The notes below the pieces were generated by a model that saw only the letters and a list, made by a program, of their open reading frames with translations, was not told the DNA's origin and ran no database searches. A stretch of DNA of 64,000 nucleotides from Corallochytrium limacisporum (taxonomy: Eukaryota; Opisthokonta), in assembly GCA_002811645.1 (NCBI GenBank), contig PDIP01000021.1, positions 1 through 64,000 of the forward strand, read 5' to 3'. A program made the position numbers and the translations under genes. Below, in pieces: positions 42,871 through 54,308 of the stretch. The stretch's first letter is position 1; the number at the start of each line of letters is the position of its first letter.

Positions 42871-42880
42871 TTTTATACCT
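42871..42880 (-). promoter_or_regulatory. Candidate TATA box of PPxY paralog B
   Basis: On the minus strand the sequence reads GGTATAAAAGG, a near-ideal TATA box, about 97 bp upstream of the start codon at 42774. The spacing is like that of the TATA-like box before the FrnE-like gene. Confidence 0.6.
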
Positions 42881-42999
42881 CCGTGTGTACGTTATTGATG
42901 TTCGTCTAAATGCTGACGCAAATGGCGCATATTTAAAGGTCACGGACAAGTATGCGACCCTTGACAAAACACTTCCGGCCGAGACCTTGAGCGATTTCT

Positions 43000-43062
43000 T
43001 ACGAACGGGAGGGTGCCCTCCCCCCCCCCCCCGGGGGGAGGGGGGAATCTGCCCCGTTCGTA
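43000..43062. repeat. 63 bp GC hairpin with terminal inverted repeats
   Basis: The ends TACGAACGGG and CCCGTTCGTA are exact inverted repeats. The centre is a C-run (43019-43032) directly followed by GGGGGGAGGGGGG, so the whole element can fold into a long imperfect hairpin. It lies in the spacer upstream of two genes. It could be a small foldback element or a structural promoter feature. Confidence 0.85.
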
Positions 43063-43769
43063 CTCCCAGGGCAGGGCACGGCGTACCAATGGTCCACCCT
43101 CGTAGTAATTTCTACTTTGGACTTGCGAAGCGAGATTCGAAATTTTGAGAGGACGGTTCGGGTAGAGGCGATGCTTGTAAGGGGTAGCCGTCATCTTGAC
43201 CGGCATGGAAGCAGGATTCATCTCAGACTCGACATTGCAGTTCGGAGCCCTGTCACTAGTGTCTCTCATACATTTCGAAAAGTGGGAACTGGCTTCAAGT
43301 GTTGCTAAATAGAGTACATACGGGGTCGACATTTGATCTTTCAGCCATCTATTGTATGTTGATGGCATGTCTGTTCATGTCCAAGATGAGAGGCACTCAG
43401 AAAATATTCGCTCTTCTTTGGCGCTCAGTGGACACATGTGCGTCAGAGTGGTGACTTGAACGCCTGAGGAAGGCGGCAGATGCAAATACAATGCTAGTAT
43501 AGCCAGGGAGCGAAGGAGAGAAGGAAGATATGTGGCTGTATTGGCTGGCGCAAGAGAGACCTTAACCTTGTTCAAGATTGGAATCTTTCTTCCGTTTCCA
43601 CAGCGGCATGGCATGAGAAATTGTGTTTGCCGATCGCGGTCTCACATACGGAGGCCAGCCAGGATGCGCATCGGAACAATGACAGAAGAACATGGCCATT
43701 GTACAATCTCTATTCCTTGTCCGAAGCAGGACAGAGAGAGTGTGAGAGAGATATTGCAAGGGCTGCACG

Positions 43770-43772
<3 letters not shown>

Positions 43773-43823
<51 letters not shown>

Positions 43824-43850
43824 GAGAGAGAGAGGGAGTGTGTGTGTGTG
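43773..43850. repeat. AG microsatellite followed by TG repeats
   Basis: An AG run of more than 20 units (to 43820) is followed by an imperfect AG stretch and then a short TG run. It lies about 530 bp upstream of UBLCP1. Long frames crossing it are artefacts of the repeat. Confidence 0.95.
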
Positions 43851-44376
43851 CGTCGGAGTATGGTTATGAGCGTGTAGGCAGTTCGTTGAGTGGTCCGTTC
43901 GTTTTGGGTACTGACGGTGCAAGGGGGGCGGTGAGGTCTCCAGCCGCGGTCTGGCCAAAAAAAAAGAGGGAGCCCCGATTTCGATTGCGTCGCGCGCTGG
44001 TCCTCGCCTTTTTTGTTGTACAAACAGGTGGTCATATCTTGTTCCTTTTGCCCACCTCATTTGTTGGCTGGAGTTCTCCCATTGTACTTCTGGCACCGTT
44101 TAGCTAACCATTGTCAGCCAAGCATTGGACCCGGTGTTGTGTATTCGGGTCAGGGTGAAGCAGTGACGTACTATTTGGGATATGTACTCAAGGAACAAGT
44201 TGCTGACAGGAAAGTTCGAGCAGAACGAGAGCAAAGAGAAAGAGGCTTCCCGAGTTCGGATTTACAGTGATCAACAGCGACCGAGAATTTTGGAGTCAGG
44301 TAGGCCGTAGAAACCTAGTAAACAAATTTTATAACGGAAAATATCTGGCAGAGCCGGGAGCACACGGACAGCAAAG

Positions 44377-45519
44377 ATGGAGGTCGATAAAGCGGTAAAC
44401 CCCGCTGAGGAACCTCGTGTGGACGATGATCCTCATGTACAGTCTACGGGAGATATGATGGAAGAAGACCTTAGTAGTGACAGCAATGACAGCAATGCTG
44501 TGGACGTAGAAGAAGCGGATCCAGAACCCGACATGCGCTTGCGTGTCAAGTGGGGATCGCAGGAGTACAGTCTCCAGTTGCACTCGTCGGAAACAGTGCG
44601 TTGTCTGCGTGAGCGACTCTTTCTCCATACACAAGTCCTTCCAGCACGTCAAAAACTGCTTGGCTTGCCTGGCAAGATGGGCAAATGTCCCGATGATGAA
44701 ACCATTCTCGGAAATCTGAAGTTGCGAGATAATCAGCGTATCATGATGGTGGGCACCAAAGAAGAACACATTATCGAAGTGCAGAGCTTTGTCAACAAGG
44801 TTAAGGTTCTGGATGCTGTAGAGAACGAAGAGATTCACAAGCAGGCTGTGAATCTTGCTAAAGTGGAGAACAGAGTGAAGAATTACAATTTGGTTTTGCG
44901 GCATTCGCCACGGAAAGGCAAGAAACTGTTGGTGCTGGACATTGACTACACCATTTTTGACCACAAGTCTGTGACCGAAGGACCGGCCACAGACCTCATG
45001 CGGCCGTACCTACACGAGTTCCTGACGGCGGTGTATCCTTCGTATGACATTGCACTGTGGAGTGCGACGAGCATGCGATGGATTCAGCTGAAGATGGTTG
45101 AGCTGGGTCTCGACAACCATCCTGGATTCAAGATCCACTTCTGCCTCTGCGCCCACGCAATGATTACGGTGCTGGCACCGGCCTACGGAGGTACTACGGA
45201 CGTGAAACCACTGGGAGTGATCTGGGGTAAGTTAGGTGAGTATTATGGCCCGAAGAACACGATCATGTTTGATGATCTCAAACGCAACTTCCTGATGAAC
45301 CCGAAGAATGGACTTCGTGTACATCAGTTCCGAAGGGCACCCATCACTCGGTCCTCCGACACTGAACTCGTCAAACTTGCAGACTATCTACTGACTATCC
45401 ACGACGAAGAAGATCTCACAGAGCTTAACCATCGCAAATGGGAGTCCTTCCTGCGCCGCAAACGCCGCAACGAACTCAACGAACTGCGGAGGCTAACAAG
45501 AGGTCACGGCCAGCAATAG
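44377..45519 (+). CDS. UBLCP1: Ubiquitin-like domain CTD phosphatase (UBLCP1)
   Basis: A 380-residue protein. An acidic N-terminal extension (1-50) precedes a ubiquitin-like domain (about 52-127) and an FCP1/SCP-type HAD phosphatase domain. The catalytic motif is VLDIDYT, with the nucleophile and acid at Asp188 and Asp190. Later elements include LWSATSMRWI and the FDDLKRNFLMNPKNGL box, all typical of UBLCP1. In animals UBLCP1 binds the proteasome subunit Rpn1 through the ubiquitin-like domain and dephosphorylates nuclear proteasome. The extension makes it about 60 residues longer than the ~318-residue animal protein. Confidence 0.93.
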   Translation: MEVDKAVNPAEEPRVDDDPHVQSTGDMMEEDLSSDSNDSNAVDVEEADPEPDMRLRVKWGSQEYSLQLHSSETVRCLRERLFLHTQVLPARQKLLGLPGKMGKCPDDETILGNLKLRDNQRIMMVGTKEEHIIEVQSFVNKVKVLDAVENEEIHKQAVNLAKVENRVKNYNLVLRHSPRKGKKLLVLDIDYTIFDHKSVTEGPATDLMRPYLHEFLTAVYPSYDIALWSATSMRWIQLKMVELGLDNHPGFKIHFCLCAHAMITVLAPAYGGTTDVKPLGVIWGKLGEYYGPKNTIMFDDLKRNFLMNPKNGLRVHQFRRAPITRSSDTELVKLADYLLTIHDEEDLTELNHRKWESFLRRKRRNELNELRRLTRGHGQQ

Positions 45520-47219
45520 CTCACAAGACCACGCAGACGAGTGCTTTGGAAACTTTGATTGGCGAATCGGAGTGTACAACAGACTTGTCTTCATAACCCA
45601 TCCTGTAAAGAAAAACCATGCTGGTATAGAAGTCTTGTCATGTCGGTATGTTGCCGTTTGCGTCCCCTGATTGTTATCAGTGTTTGTTTGAAGCGCACAC
45701 ATTCCCCACGCAAGTAAGTGCGCAGTGGTCGCCCACCCCCCCCCCCTTCCTCCCTTGCACCCATTTCTCTCCGCGAATTTCCCTCGGTGTGGGGGCGGTT
45801 CTTTTCTGACCGTGTGTTTGCGGGCTAAGCCCCTCGGCCAAATGCAAAGTGCTTCATAAATCTTGCAAATCAAATGCGCAAGTTAAATATCGCTCTTTCA
45901 CTATGTTTGCAGAATCACCCGAAGGCTTCCGGGCCTAATCCCCGCATATACAATCTCGCACACAGATTATATGATTATTCGATTTCTATGTATTTCACCC
46001 TTTCTGGCAGGACCTCGACTGGTCCAAGGACTACCTCTCGTCTCGTGTTCGTTTCGCCTCATCGCCATTCTAACACTAAATGACTAGAGGTCTTTTTTAT
46101 CATACGGAATATTATATATTTATAAGAAATAAGGTAATTTAAACGATATATGATATACTGACTATTTTTAATTGAGTGTCGTAGCCCCGTAGTACACAGG
46201 GGCCAAGACGGTCACGGCTTGTCTCTCTTCTCCCTCCCCCCCGGGGGCTCCTTCTCCTCCTCGCAATCATCGGGTGATTGTGGGCAACGGCGTTTCCCTC
46301 CCCCTCTCTCTCTCTCGGCCTACACCGACACCTATACATTTTCTGTAAACAAAACCGAAAAATCGCGGGGGGGGGACGGCCCTGGGTTCCCCGCGACCAA
46401 AAATAAAAAGCCTCCAAGAAAACGAAAGAAAAAAAAAAAGAAAAGGGGGAAAAATAGCCAGGACCCAGCCCCTTTCCAAACCATCCACCACCACCCCACC
46501 CCACCCCCCCTTCCGGGCTCCCCCCTCTTCCCCACACAAAAACGACAGAAAGTGGCATGCGTGCGGGTTGAATGACCATACTTTCGCTATACCGCGACAA
46601 CCGGGCCGAGTGGTGAATATTTTTTTTCCATTTGGGGGCGCTTGCCCTGACACTTGTCATTTTTGCTCTCCGTACCGGTGGTTTGGCCGGCCCCTGGCCA
46701 GCACCAGCTGCCGCGTAGAAGGGCCATCAGCAAAAGGGACCGGGGGGGGAGGCACCCGGAAGCTCGTGCTGACCGCCAGTTCCCAACCCCCCCTGCGTGC
46801 AAGTGTGCTGCTGCTGCGTGTGTGGTGGATGTGGATCAGGTTGTTTTTTTTTAATCGTGGTGTGCCTGAGTCCTGTGTTCGAATTAATTGGGATAGATTC
46901 AGTGGCACAAAATCCAATTGGCACCGAACAGAATTATTTGCAGGCCGCGATTATGTTTGTATCGCTGAATGAAATGCTTGTTTACGTGATCAAGCGATAG
47001 AGAGCAAGCTATTTTGAGGCACGGGCCTCCCTCCAGATTTAAATCGTATGATAGATGAAACATTCGGTGCATTTACGGTAAAGAACAAGGAGAAGATCTG
47101 CGAGTTATTTTCGGTGAATAGCTCCGGAGTCCGAATTATCCTTAGCACACGGGAAAATTAAACCGACTCATTCTTACTGAACACACAAACAAATAAGCAA
47201 TCGGGAAAGGAGTCAAACC
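45520..47219. other. Intergenic region upstream of SDHA
   Basis: A 1.7 kb spacer between two plus-strand genes. It is rich in homopolymer runs: C11 at 45736-45746, C8 directly followed by G5 at 46235-46247, G9 at 46367-46375, and G8 near 46741. The last 170 bp are AT-rich and should hold the SDHA leader. No gene is supported. Confidence 0.55.
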
Positions 47220-49220
47220 ATGATTTCTGCTCTTGCTCGTTCTGCTGCTGCCGGCCTGAAGGCCACCGCGGCTGCGTCCGTCAAGACCACCGGCATCGCT
47301 GGTATGGCTCTGATGGGTGCTCGTAACAAGACCTTCAAAGCTTCTGGATTCAAGATGCAGGAGGGTAAGGTGAACGCTGATCTCACCAACGCATACCAGG
47401 TCATCGACCACGAGTACGATGCTCTCGTTGTTGGTGCTGGTGGTGCTGGTCTCCGTGCTGCTTTTGGTCTGTCCGAGGCTGGCTTGAACACTGCCTGTGT
47501 GTCCAAACTCTTCCCCACCCGCTCCCATACTGTCGCAGCCCAGGGTGGTATTAACGCCGCCCTCGGCAATATGACTAAGGATGACTGGCGTTGGCACGCC
47601 TACGACACTGTTAAGGGCTCTGACTGGCTCGGTGACCAGGACGCCATCCACTACATGGCTCGTGAGGCCCCTAACGCGGTCTACGAACTTGAACACTACG
47701 GTATGCCGTTCAGTCGCACTGAGGAGGGTAAGATCTACCAGCGCGCGTTTGGTGGCCAGTCCCTAGAATTTGGAAAGGGTGGTCAGGCCCAGCGCTGCTG
47801 TGCTGTCGCCGATCGTACCGGGCACAGTCTGCTACACACTCTGTATGGCCGCAGTCTGAAGTACGATACCTCATACTTTATTGAGTACTTTGCCATTGAT
47901 CTGATCATGGATGGTGACAAGTGTCGCGGTGTCGTGTGCATGAACCAGGAGGACGGTTCCATCCATCGTATCTTTGCCCATCATACGGTGCTGGCCAGTG
48001 GTGGTTACGGCCGTGCATACTTCTCCTGCACTTCCGCTCACACCTGCACCGGTGACGGCATGGGTATGGTCAGCCGTGCCGGACTGCCTAACGAGGACAT
48101 GGAATTCGTGCAGTTCCACCCCACTGGTATCTACGGTGCTGGTTGCCTCATCACGGAGGGTTGCCGTGGAGAGGGTGGTTACCTGATCAATTCTGAGGGT
48201 GAACGCTTCATGGAGCGTTACGCACCTACCGCCAAGGACCTGGCCTCTCGTGATGTTGTGTCCCGCGCAATGACCATGGAGATCCGCGACGGTCGCGGTG
48301 TTGGTGCCCACAAGGACCATGTGTACCTCCAGCTCAGCCATCTGCCTCCTGAGGTCCTGGCCGAGCGCCTGCCTGGTATTTCCGAGACCGCCGCCATCTT
48401 TGCTGGCGTGGACGTCACCAAGGAACCAATCCCTGTTCTACCCACCGTCCATTACAACATGGGCGGTACCCCGACAAACTGGAAGGGCCAGGTGATTGAC
48501 CACCGCAACGGTAAGGACGTCATTATTGACGGTCTCTGGGCCGCTGGTGAGGCCGCCTGCGCTTCCGTGCATGGCGCCAATCGTCTGGGTGCCAACTCTC
48601 TACTTGACATTGTCGTATACGGTCGTGCCTGTGCCCACGGCATTAGCGAGATTCTGAAGCCGAACACCCCACACGCGGCTGTAAGCGCCGATGCTGGCAT
48701 GAACGCGGTCGAGCGTCTGGACCAGGTGCGCTGGAACGAGGGCTCCATCAACACTGCCGATCTTCGCCTGGAAATGCAGCGCGTCATGCAGAGCCACGCT
48801 GCCGTTTTCCGTGATGGCCCTGTCTTGGAAGAGGGTGTTCAGCAGATGTACAACGTGGCTGCTAAGATGAGCGACATGAAGGTTAACGACAAGGGTCTGA
48901 TCTGGAACTCTGACCTTATTGAGTCCCTGGAGCTGACCAACCTGATGCCGTGTGCTCTCCAGACCATGGTTGGCGCCGAGGCCCGCAAGGAGTCCCGGGG
49001 CGCCCACGCCCGTGAGGACTTCCAGGACCGCATTGATGAGTTCGACTATGCCAAGCCGCTCGAAGGCCAAGAGCCCAAGCCGATCGAGGAACACTGGCGC
49101 AAGCACACTCTGTCTTACGTCGACGATGCCGGCAAAGTTAAGCTGGAGTACCGTCCCGTGATTGACAAGACCCTGGACACGGACATGGACACTGTGCCGC
49201 CGGCCATTCGTGTGTACTAA
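47220..49220 (+). CDS. SDHA: Succinate dehydrogenase flavoprotein subunit, mitochondrial (SDHA)
   Basis: A 666-residue flavoprotein of complex II, which oxidises succinate to fumarate in the matrix and feeds electrons to the iron-sulphur subunit. A short Ala/Lys-rich presequence (about 1-45) fits mitochondrial targeting. Then come the dinucleotide-binding [30 protein letters not shown] with the covalent FAD histidine at about 103, the substrate-site [36 protein letters not shown]-type box, and [21 protein letters not shown]. Length and order match the family. Codon use is strongly biased, as in ABCG. Confidence 0.98.
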   Translation: MISALARSAAAGLKATAAASVKTTGIAGMALMGARNKTFKASGFKMQEGKVNADLTNAYQVIDHEYDALVVGAGGAGLRAAFGLSEAGLNTACVSKLFPTRSHTVAAQGGINAALGNMTKDDWRWHAYDTVKGSDWLGDQDAIHYMAREAPNAVYELEHYGMPFSRTEEGKIYQRAFGGQSLEFGKGGQAQRCCAVADRTGHSLLHTLYGRSLKYDTSYFIEYFAIDLIMDGDKCRGVVCMNQEDGSIHRIFAHHTVLASGGYGRAYFSCTSAHTCTGDGMGMVSRAGLPNEDMEFVQFHPTGIYGAGCLITEGCRGEGGYLINSEGERFMERYAPTAKDLASRDVVSRAMTMEIRDGRGVGAHKDHVYLQLSHLPPEVLAERLPGISETAAIFAGVDVTKEPIPVLPTVHYNMGGTPTNWKGQVIDHRNGKDVIIDGLWAAGEAACASVHGANRLGANSLLDIVVYGRACAHGISEILKPNTPHAAVSADAGMNAVERLDQVRWNEGSINTADLRLEMQRVMQSHAAVFRDGPVLEEGVQQMYNVAAKMSDMKVNDKGLIWNSDLIESLELTNLMPCALQTMVGAEARKESRGAHAREDFQDRIDEFDYAKPLEGQEPKPIEEHWRKHTLSYVDDAGKVKLEYRPVIDKTLDTDMDTVPPAIRVY

Positions 49221-49802
49221 AGCAAATCCGTTTGTCTGCAAGAGCTCATCGAAACGAGAGCCTGATGGAAAGCACTGTTAAATGCGTGGGCCTTTGGCAT
49301 GCATGCAACGACCATGTTTGAATTCGGATGGTCCTGTTCTTCAATCATCCTCGCATCATTCCAACACTTCTTCATAACCAAGCTCTTCTTAACAACGCAA
49401 CATGACAACCCACATACTTTTTGACAGCATTGAAGAATCGAAAGGGGTTGATTGAGTACACCAGCAGCAATCAGCTCCCTTTTTGAAAGTTTGCAAAATA
49501 CATTGAAGTAGATAGATCCGATCGTAAACCCCCGCGCATAAACCCAAGTGCCTTCATGAGCAAAACACGGGACTCGGTATGGCGGTGCTCAATGTAAACC
49601 AAGTGTTTGTGATCTCCTTTTAGGGAATTGTTACATGTTTACTAGCAATTAGATAAAGACAAAAGACGGGATCACAAATATCACAGAAGCACTGCAGGAC
49701 CAAGCAAACCTTTTCTCACGGGTGACCCACTGAATGCGTCATGACTAGAACGATGGTGGCCATCGACTTTCGACAAAGGAAGTAACATACCACTGTGATC
49801 GT
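49221..49802. other. Convergent intergenic region, SDHA / EHD
   Basis: A 582 bp gap between converging genes, AT-rich in parts. It presumably holds two 3' UTRs. No gene or clear repeat seen. Confidence 0.5.
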
Positions 49803-52199
49803 TCAATTGCCGTACGGGGGAGGCGGTCTCTGTGGGTTGTCCTGTTGGGGAGGCTGCTGCCCTGGATGACGCGGTGGTGCGCCTGTGGGTGCCATGTACG
49901 CGCCCATCGCCCGGGGCGGCAGTGGAGGTCCCGCACCTGAGTGCTGAGCGTTCTGCTGCAACGGTGTGGTTGGCTGTGAATGCGATTGCGGCATGCCTCC
50001 ACCAGCGCTATTCAAGTGAATCTGCGGCTGCGAGTTGGTGCGCGGACTGTTGTAGAGGGCATCACAATTATCGCAGCGGCATCCCGCCGGATGGACCGCA
50101 CCACCATTGTCTAGAGGGCGGTGGTTGGCCGTAGGCGGTGCATGGTATGACTCGAGAGCGTAGTCCGGCGTGTAGCTGCGCGCCTTGGCTGATGTGCCCT
50201 GGGCCGCATACAGTCCGGAAGAGTCTGCTGCGTTACCATTCGGCGAGTACATGCCCTGCTGCTGCGGATGTGACTGGTAGTGAATGGGCATCGCACCGTC
50301 TACTGACGAACGACTGTACGCGCTCGGCGGTGTACCGTGGTAGCCAGGACTATGTCCAGGAATCTCCTGCCCTCCGTAAGCGACGCTGTGTCGGGCCCGG
50401 CCCTGGCTCAAGCTGTGGCGATGGTTCGGTGTCACGTTGCTGTTGTGCCGTGGAACGCGTTCGTTGCTCGTGCCCATGGTGGCTGCAAAGTCAGCACTCG
50501 GATGACGTTTGTGCCCGTTTGTACGGCGGGTCGGGGTCTGACTTCGGCTGGCCAGAGTGCGCATTGCGGCCTTCAGTCCAGAGCCACGGCCAGCGCTTGT
50601 GCTTGGTCCTTCGTCCGCGCCCATGGGCTGGCTGCTGCGCCTAACACCGCTCTCCCCGAACGGATTGCCGGCCATATTGGTGCCCGTGAGCTTGGATTCG
50701 GGAATGATCTCGGGCGGTAGCGCAGCAGGCACCGCTTGGCCCCCTAGACAAAGGTGGATCAATGTCATAGCAATGCCAAATTCATCGACGTCCAGCTTAC
50801 CGTCACGATCCATGTCTGCGAGGGCCCAGATCTGCCGCAGCTCGTTGCTGCTCAGCCCGGACGCAGCCATCAGTTCCTTAAGTGCGTGGCCAGCCAGCTT
50901 GCCGTTGGAAGGGTTCATTTCGTTGAAAAGTGTGGCCCACGCGGCAAGGTCTCGCGCCATCCAGATACTCTCTGGATTCTGCGCCACACTGCTCGGGAGC
51001 GAGCTGGACGAAGGCAGTTCCTCCATCAGGGCCGCCACGTTCTTGCTGAGCATCTTATCAACGTTGGCAATCATACGTTCATTGACCTTTTGGAATTTTC
51101 GGAAGTCGTAATCCCTTAGCATCTCCTGGTATTTCTCCACGTCCGGCATGGAACCCGCAGGGATATGGAATTGGCGCTGGATCTTGAGAAATTCAGTGCG
51201 GAGGTCCTCGATTAGCTTGGCCTGGGCCTTTTCCTTACCAAACATTGCCGGCATCTGTTGCTTAAGGTGACCTATGATACAGGCATGGACCTTGGCCAGG
51301 CGCGCCCGTTTGACGAATTCGTTGATCTTGCGCACAGCAGCGTCCCGAGGCAGGCCATAGAGATGGGTGAACAGATCCTCACGTTCTTGATCAAAAAGGG
51401 CTGCGTTGTCTTGGTTCACATACTCGTTCTCCCAGAACGAACCAATGTACACCCGTACGACCTCCGGGACTGGCATCACTTTGCCCAGGCTCCACATCAG
51501 AGCACCATATACCCGCATCAGCTGCTGACTGCTGACCAAATCTGCCTTATTGAGAATAACTTTGACCTTGTCGTCATGCCCACGGAGCTGTTGGATACAC
51601 CGCTGAAACTCGTCGCTTATGTCCAGCTTGTAGGCATCAAACAAAAGCAGGATTAGGTCACTGCGCTCAGCGAACCACTTGATCACACCCGTGAAGTCGT
51701 AGTTGCGTCCGATGCGTTGCTTCTCACCCGAAAGAATACCCGGAGTGTCAATGAACGTAAAGTCTTCCAGCACAGGACAGTTGGCCTCGCTGACTTGGAA
51801 ACGGCTCAGGAAGCTTGCACCGTATCTCGCCAAACCACGAAAGGGTTTGTCCGGTTGAATGGTGGCTGCTGATCCCGGCACGACCCGGTCTTCTGATCCG
51901 TGCATCACGGCGAGGAACCGGTCTGTAGTGGGCTCTGGCCCAACGTGGATACCAGGGTAGTCACGTCCTAGTATATAGCGGATAAAGCTAGTTTTACCCG
52001 TTGAATACTGGCCGATCAACAGGACCGTAGGTTTGGATTCGAAATCCGCCTCGCTGAGCAGAGGAGAGTGGAACCCATGGAATAAATACTGTTCTTCCAA
52101 TGGTTGTAAATTCTTCTTGTACAGCTTCTTCAGCCCGTCTACAACCTTGCTGTAAAGGAACGGATTCCGTTCCTCACCGCGTTTGGCTTCGGGTGCCAT
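49803..52199 (-). CDS. EHD: EHD-family dynamin-like ATPase with long C-terminal tail
   Basis: A 798-residue EH-domain ATPase, a membrane-remodelling protein of endocytic recycling. The dynamin-type GTPase fold has the P-loop GQYSTGKTSF (about 61-70), the DTPGIL switch and an NKAD motif, though the family binds ATP. A helical middle follows, and an EH domain (about 408-503) with the calcium loop DMDRDGKLDVDEF. Normally the protein ends there (530-550 residues). Here about 290 more residues of Ser/Pro/Gln/His-rich sequence follow, with a CRCDNC cysteine cluster (near 735) and a PPPPYGN terminus carrying a PPxY motif. I prefer the ATG at 52199, in strong context (ACCATGG), over one 25 codons upstream. 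Confidence 0.93.
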   Translation of the reverse strand: MAPEAKRGEERNPFLYSKVVDGLKKLYKKNLQPLEEQYLFHGFHSPLLSEADFESKPTVLLIGQYSTGKTSFIRYILGRDYPGIHVGPEPTTDRFLAVMHGSEDRVVPGSAATIQPDKPFRGLARYGASFLSRFQVSEANCPVLEDFTFIDTPGILSGEKQRIGRNYDFTGVIKWFAERSDLILLLFDAYKLDISDEFQRCIQQLRGHDDKVKVILNKADLVSSQQLMRVYGALMWSLGKVMPVPEVVRVYIGSFWENEYVNQDNAALFDQEREDLFTHLYGLPRDAAVRKINEFVKRARLAKVHACIIGHLKQQMPAMFGKEKAQAKLIEDLRTEFLKIQRQFHIPAGSMPDVEKYQEMLRDYDFRKFQKVNERMIANVDKMLSKNVAALMEELPSSSSLPSSVAQNPESIWMARDLAAWATLFNEMNPSNGKLAGHALKELMAASGLSSNELRQIWALADMDRDGKLDVDEFGIAMTLIHLCLGGQAVPAALPPEIIPESKLTGTNMAGNPFGESGVRRSSQPMGADEGPSTSAGRGSGLKAAMRTLASRSQTPTRRTNGHKRHPSADFAATMGTSNERVPRHNSNVTPNHRHSLSQGRARHSVAYGGQEIPGHSPGYHGTPPSAYSRSSVDGAMPIHYQSHPQQQGMYSPNGNAADSSGLYAAQGTSAKARSYTPDYALESYHAPPTANHRPLDNGGAVHPAGCRCDNCDALYNSPRTNSQPQIHLNSAGGGMPQSHSQPTTPLQQNAQHSGAGPPLPPRAMGAYMAPTGAPPRHPGQQPPQQDNPQRPPPPYGN

Positions 52200-53298
52200 G
52201 GTTAGTGTGATAGGACCAACTAAATTTGCTAAGTCTCTGTTGGTTTGTGTCGTAAGTGTAAGGAATCCTCCCAACTTACGTCTTCATATTGGCATAAGCG
52301 AACGGATCATTTGTCATTTCTTTAAGAGTGGCCCTACAGTCTTCGATTATCGCCCTTTAGGTCTAACGAACCTCTGGACTTCTGAACGTACGCCACATCG
52401 TCTATAACAACGTGTCCGGTCCGTCCACTTCGCACCAAAGTAGCCTATCAGATCTCAAACGATGCAAAAAATCCACCATTCCACAACACCAAGAGGGCCT
52501 CCCGGCACACTGGATTAGTTCCAACAGTTGATGCCGCACTCTGTTTTGAAACGCAAACAGACGAAGTTACGCCGCAATGCCTAACTGTTTTGATTGCCTA
52601 GCAAATCAGACACAAACGCTCTCGGGGCCCGGACACAAGAGACCGCCCAAACCAAGAGCGCCACAGCTCTCAACTTCCCCTCCCGGAAGAGGGAAGGGCC
52701 CCCTGGGGAGGAGGGTGGGCCGGCACCGAGACTCCCGGGGGGGTGTCCCTTCGGCCGGTGCCAGAGAACGCGATCGGCAGAGACCCGGAGGCCGAGAGAG
52801 GCCAAGATAGAATGCTCCGCCAGAACGGCTGGGACAGGGGGCTTTCCCGGGGTCTCGCGTTCATACATTCACTACCGCGCAAGCCGTGCGCGCCAGTTTG
52901 AAGGCCTTCTCTCCCTTGTTCTTTTTTCTATTATGGCTGAGGTATGTTTCCTTCCATTTCTGCCCCCCTTTCGATGGCCCAACCGTTCGTTGGTGCCCGC
53001 TCGCAAACATAGAGCGTCGTTCCCGGGAGGAGGGAGGGGGGTAAATTCATCCGAGAGCTTGGAGTTGGGGGAAGCGGCCACAGTGGCTTTTTTCCCCTTT
53101 TACCCTTTTTTTCGCCTCGGGGTTGTCTCTTGTGTGTTTTAACTTTGGAAAAATTTGTGCAAGATACTTTACACAACCCCACCCTCCCTTTCCAAACTAT
53201 TCCGTCATTTCTCTCCAAATATACCGCACTTGACGCAAACCTCTAACATTTCTTTCTCGCTTCCGCCGGGCTCTTTTTCCCGGTCTTCCCTTTCGGCC

Positions 53299-53374
53299 GA
53301 GTTTGCCTTTTGTGTTCCCCCCCCCCCCCCCCGGGGGGCGGGACGGGGGAAACCGGTGCGCTACGGACAAACTC
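53299..53374. repeat. C-run/G-run element with short inverted repeats
   Basis: The outer arms GAGTTTG and CAAACTC are exact inverted repeats. Inside lie 16 C's immediately followed by six G's and a G-rich stretch. The layout resembles the 43000-43062 element. Confidence 0.65.
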
Positions 53375-53750
53375 ACCCATTTTCTTTCGTTTGGTTGCCG
53401 GTGCTTTTTGGCAAAAGAACCTTGGGACAACCGGGGTAACAGCCCTGCCTCGAATGGTTTGCTCGAGGCCGTGGACCCCGCATCCAGCACCGCAAGGCGG
53501 GTCGCGGCGGGTTGCGGGCCTATTTCAAAAATTAAGTATATGTTATTATAGATCTTATATGGAATCTTACTTAGTTATCAGGAGCCGTATCCATTTTTTA
53601 AAGCTTCATTTCTTCTCCTTGATTTTAATTGTGGAAAAAACGTATATTAAATTCAGAACCCCTTCCCATTAGCGACGGGAGCCAAGCGGGCGTAAAAGAA
53701 ACAGAGGTTTCCAGCCAAAAGGAACCACTCGGGCACCACTCCTTGGCTGT

Positions 53751-53782
53751 AACACGGGACCCCCACCCCGGGGGAGGGTGTT
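53751..53782. repeat. 32 bp GC hairpin
   Basis: AACAC and GTGTT arms enclose CCCCCACCCC-GGGGG, forming a short foldback. It lies in the same divergent spacer as the larger C-run/G-run element. Confidence 0.65.
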
Positions 53783-54308
53783 GGAAATAAAGTTTCATAC
53801 ATTTCCCATACTGAAGCAGTTTGGTAGCGGTCACGATACCTCCCTATCTCTTGGCGCTTAAACCCCATGTCGTGAGTTGAGTTGCTGTGCGGTCGGCAAT
53901 GAAGGGGCACTGCGTAGGGATGAAACTTGAGTCCAAATAGAAACCATCTCATGTCTGCACGCAGGGCGAGCAACCCATTTCGGAAGAACAGGACCACTGA
54001 AGTGAGGCAACAACACAGAACATTTTGCGCATCACCCCATGGCTGAAGCCAAGAGAACGAATTAGGCTGCGAGTTATACAGGCTCTAGCGTGAAACCGCA
54101 ATTGAAGTCTGTCTTAGCGGGCGTGTGCATCAGGCGAGCTGCAGGTATTTGGTAGGCTGGAGACCTCAATCTCAAGAGTCAGGATACTCACGGACCAGGA
54201 ACGCGATTAAAGAAAAAGAAACATCACTCAGGCATAATACATAGGCTTAAAGACTGGATCTGAAGCCAAGCAAGGTAAGAGTTACCAGAGTTACACAGCA
54301 ATTAGACA

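Larger units (their letters stand above)
42775..44376. other. Divergent intergenic region, PPxY paralog B / UBLCP1
   Basis: A 1.6 kb divergent spacer. It contains the TATA box of the left gene, a 63 bp GC hairpin and an AG/TG microsatellite, each listed separately. No gene is supported. Confidence 0.6.
52200..54308. other. Divergent intergenic region, EHD / MFF-like
   Basis: A 2.1 kb divergent spacer with several GC-run elements: GGCACCG and CGGTGCC arms at 52722-52762 around a G-run, a C16/G6 element at 53299-53374 and a 32 bp hairpin at 53751-53782. The first and last 300 bp are more balanced in base composition. No gene is supported. Confidence 0.55.

Noticed and set aside
43532-44107. 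191-codon frame rich in Arg-Glu
   Set aside because: It is produced by the AG microsatellite and has no conserved sequence.
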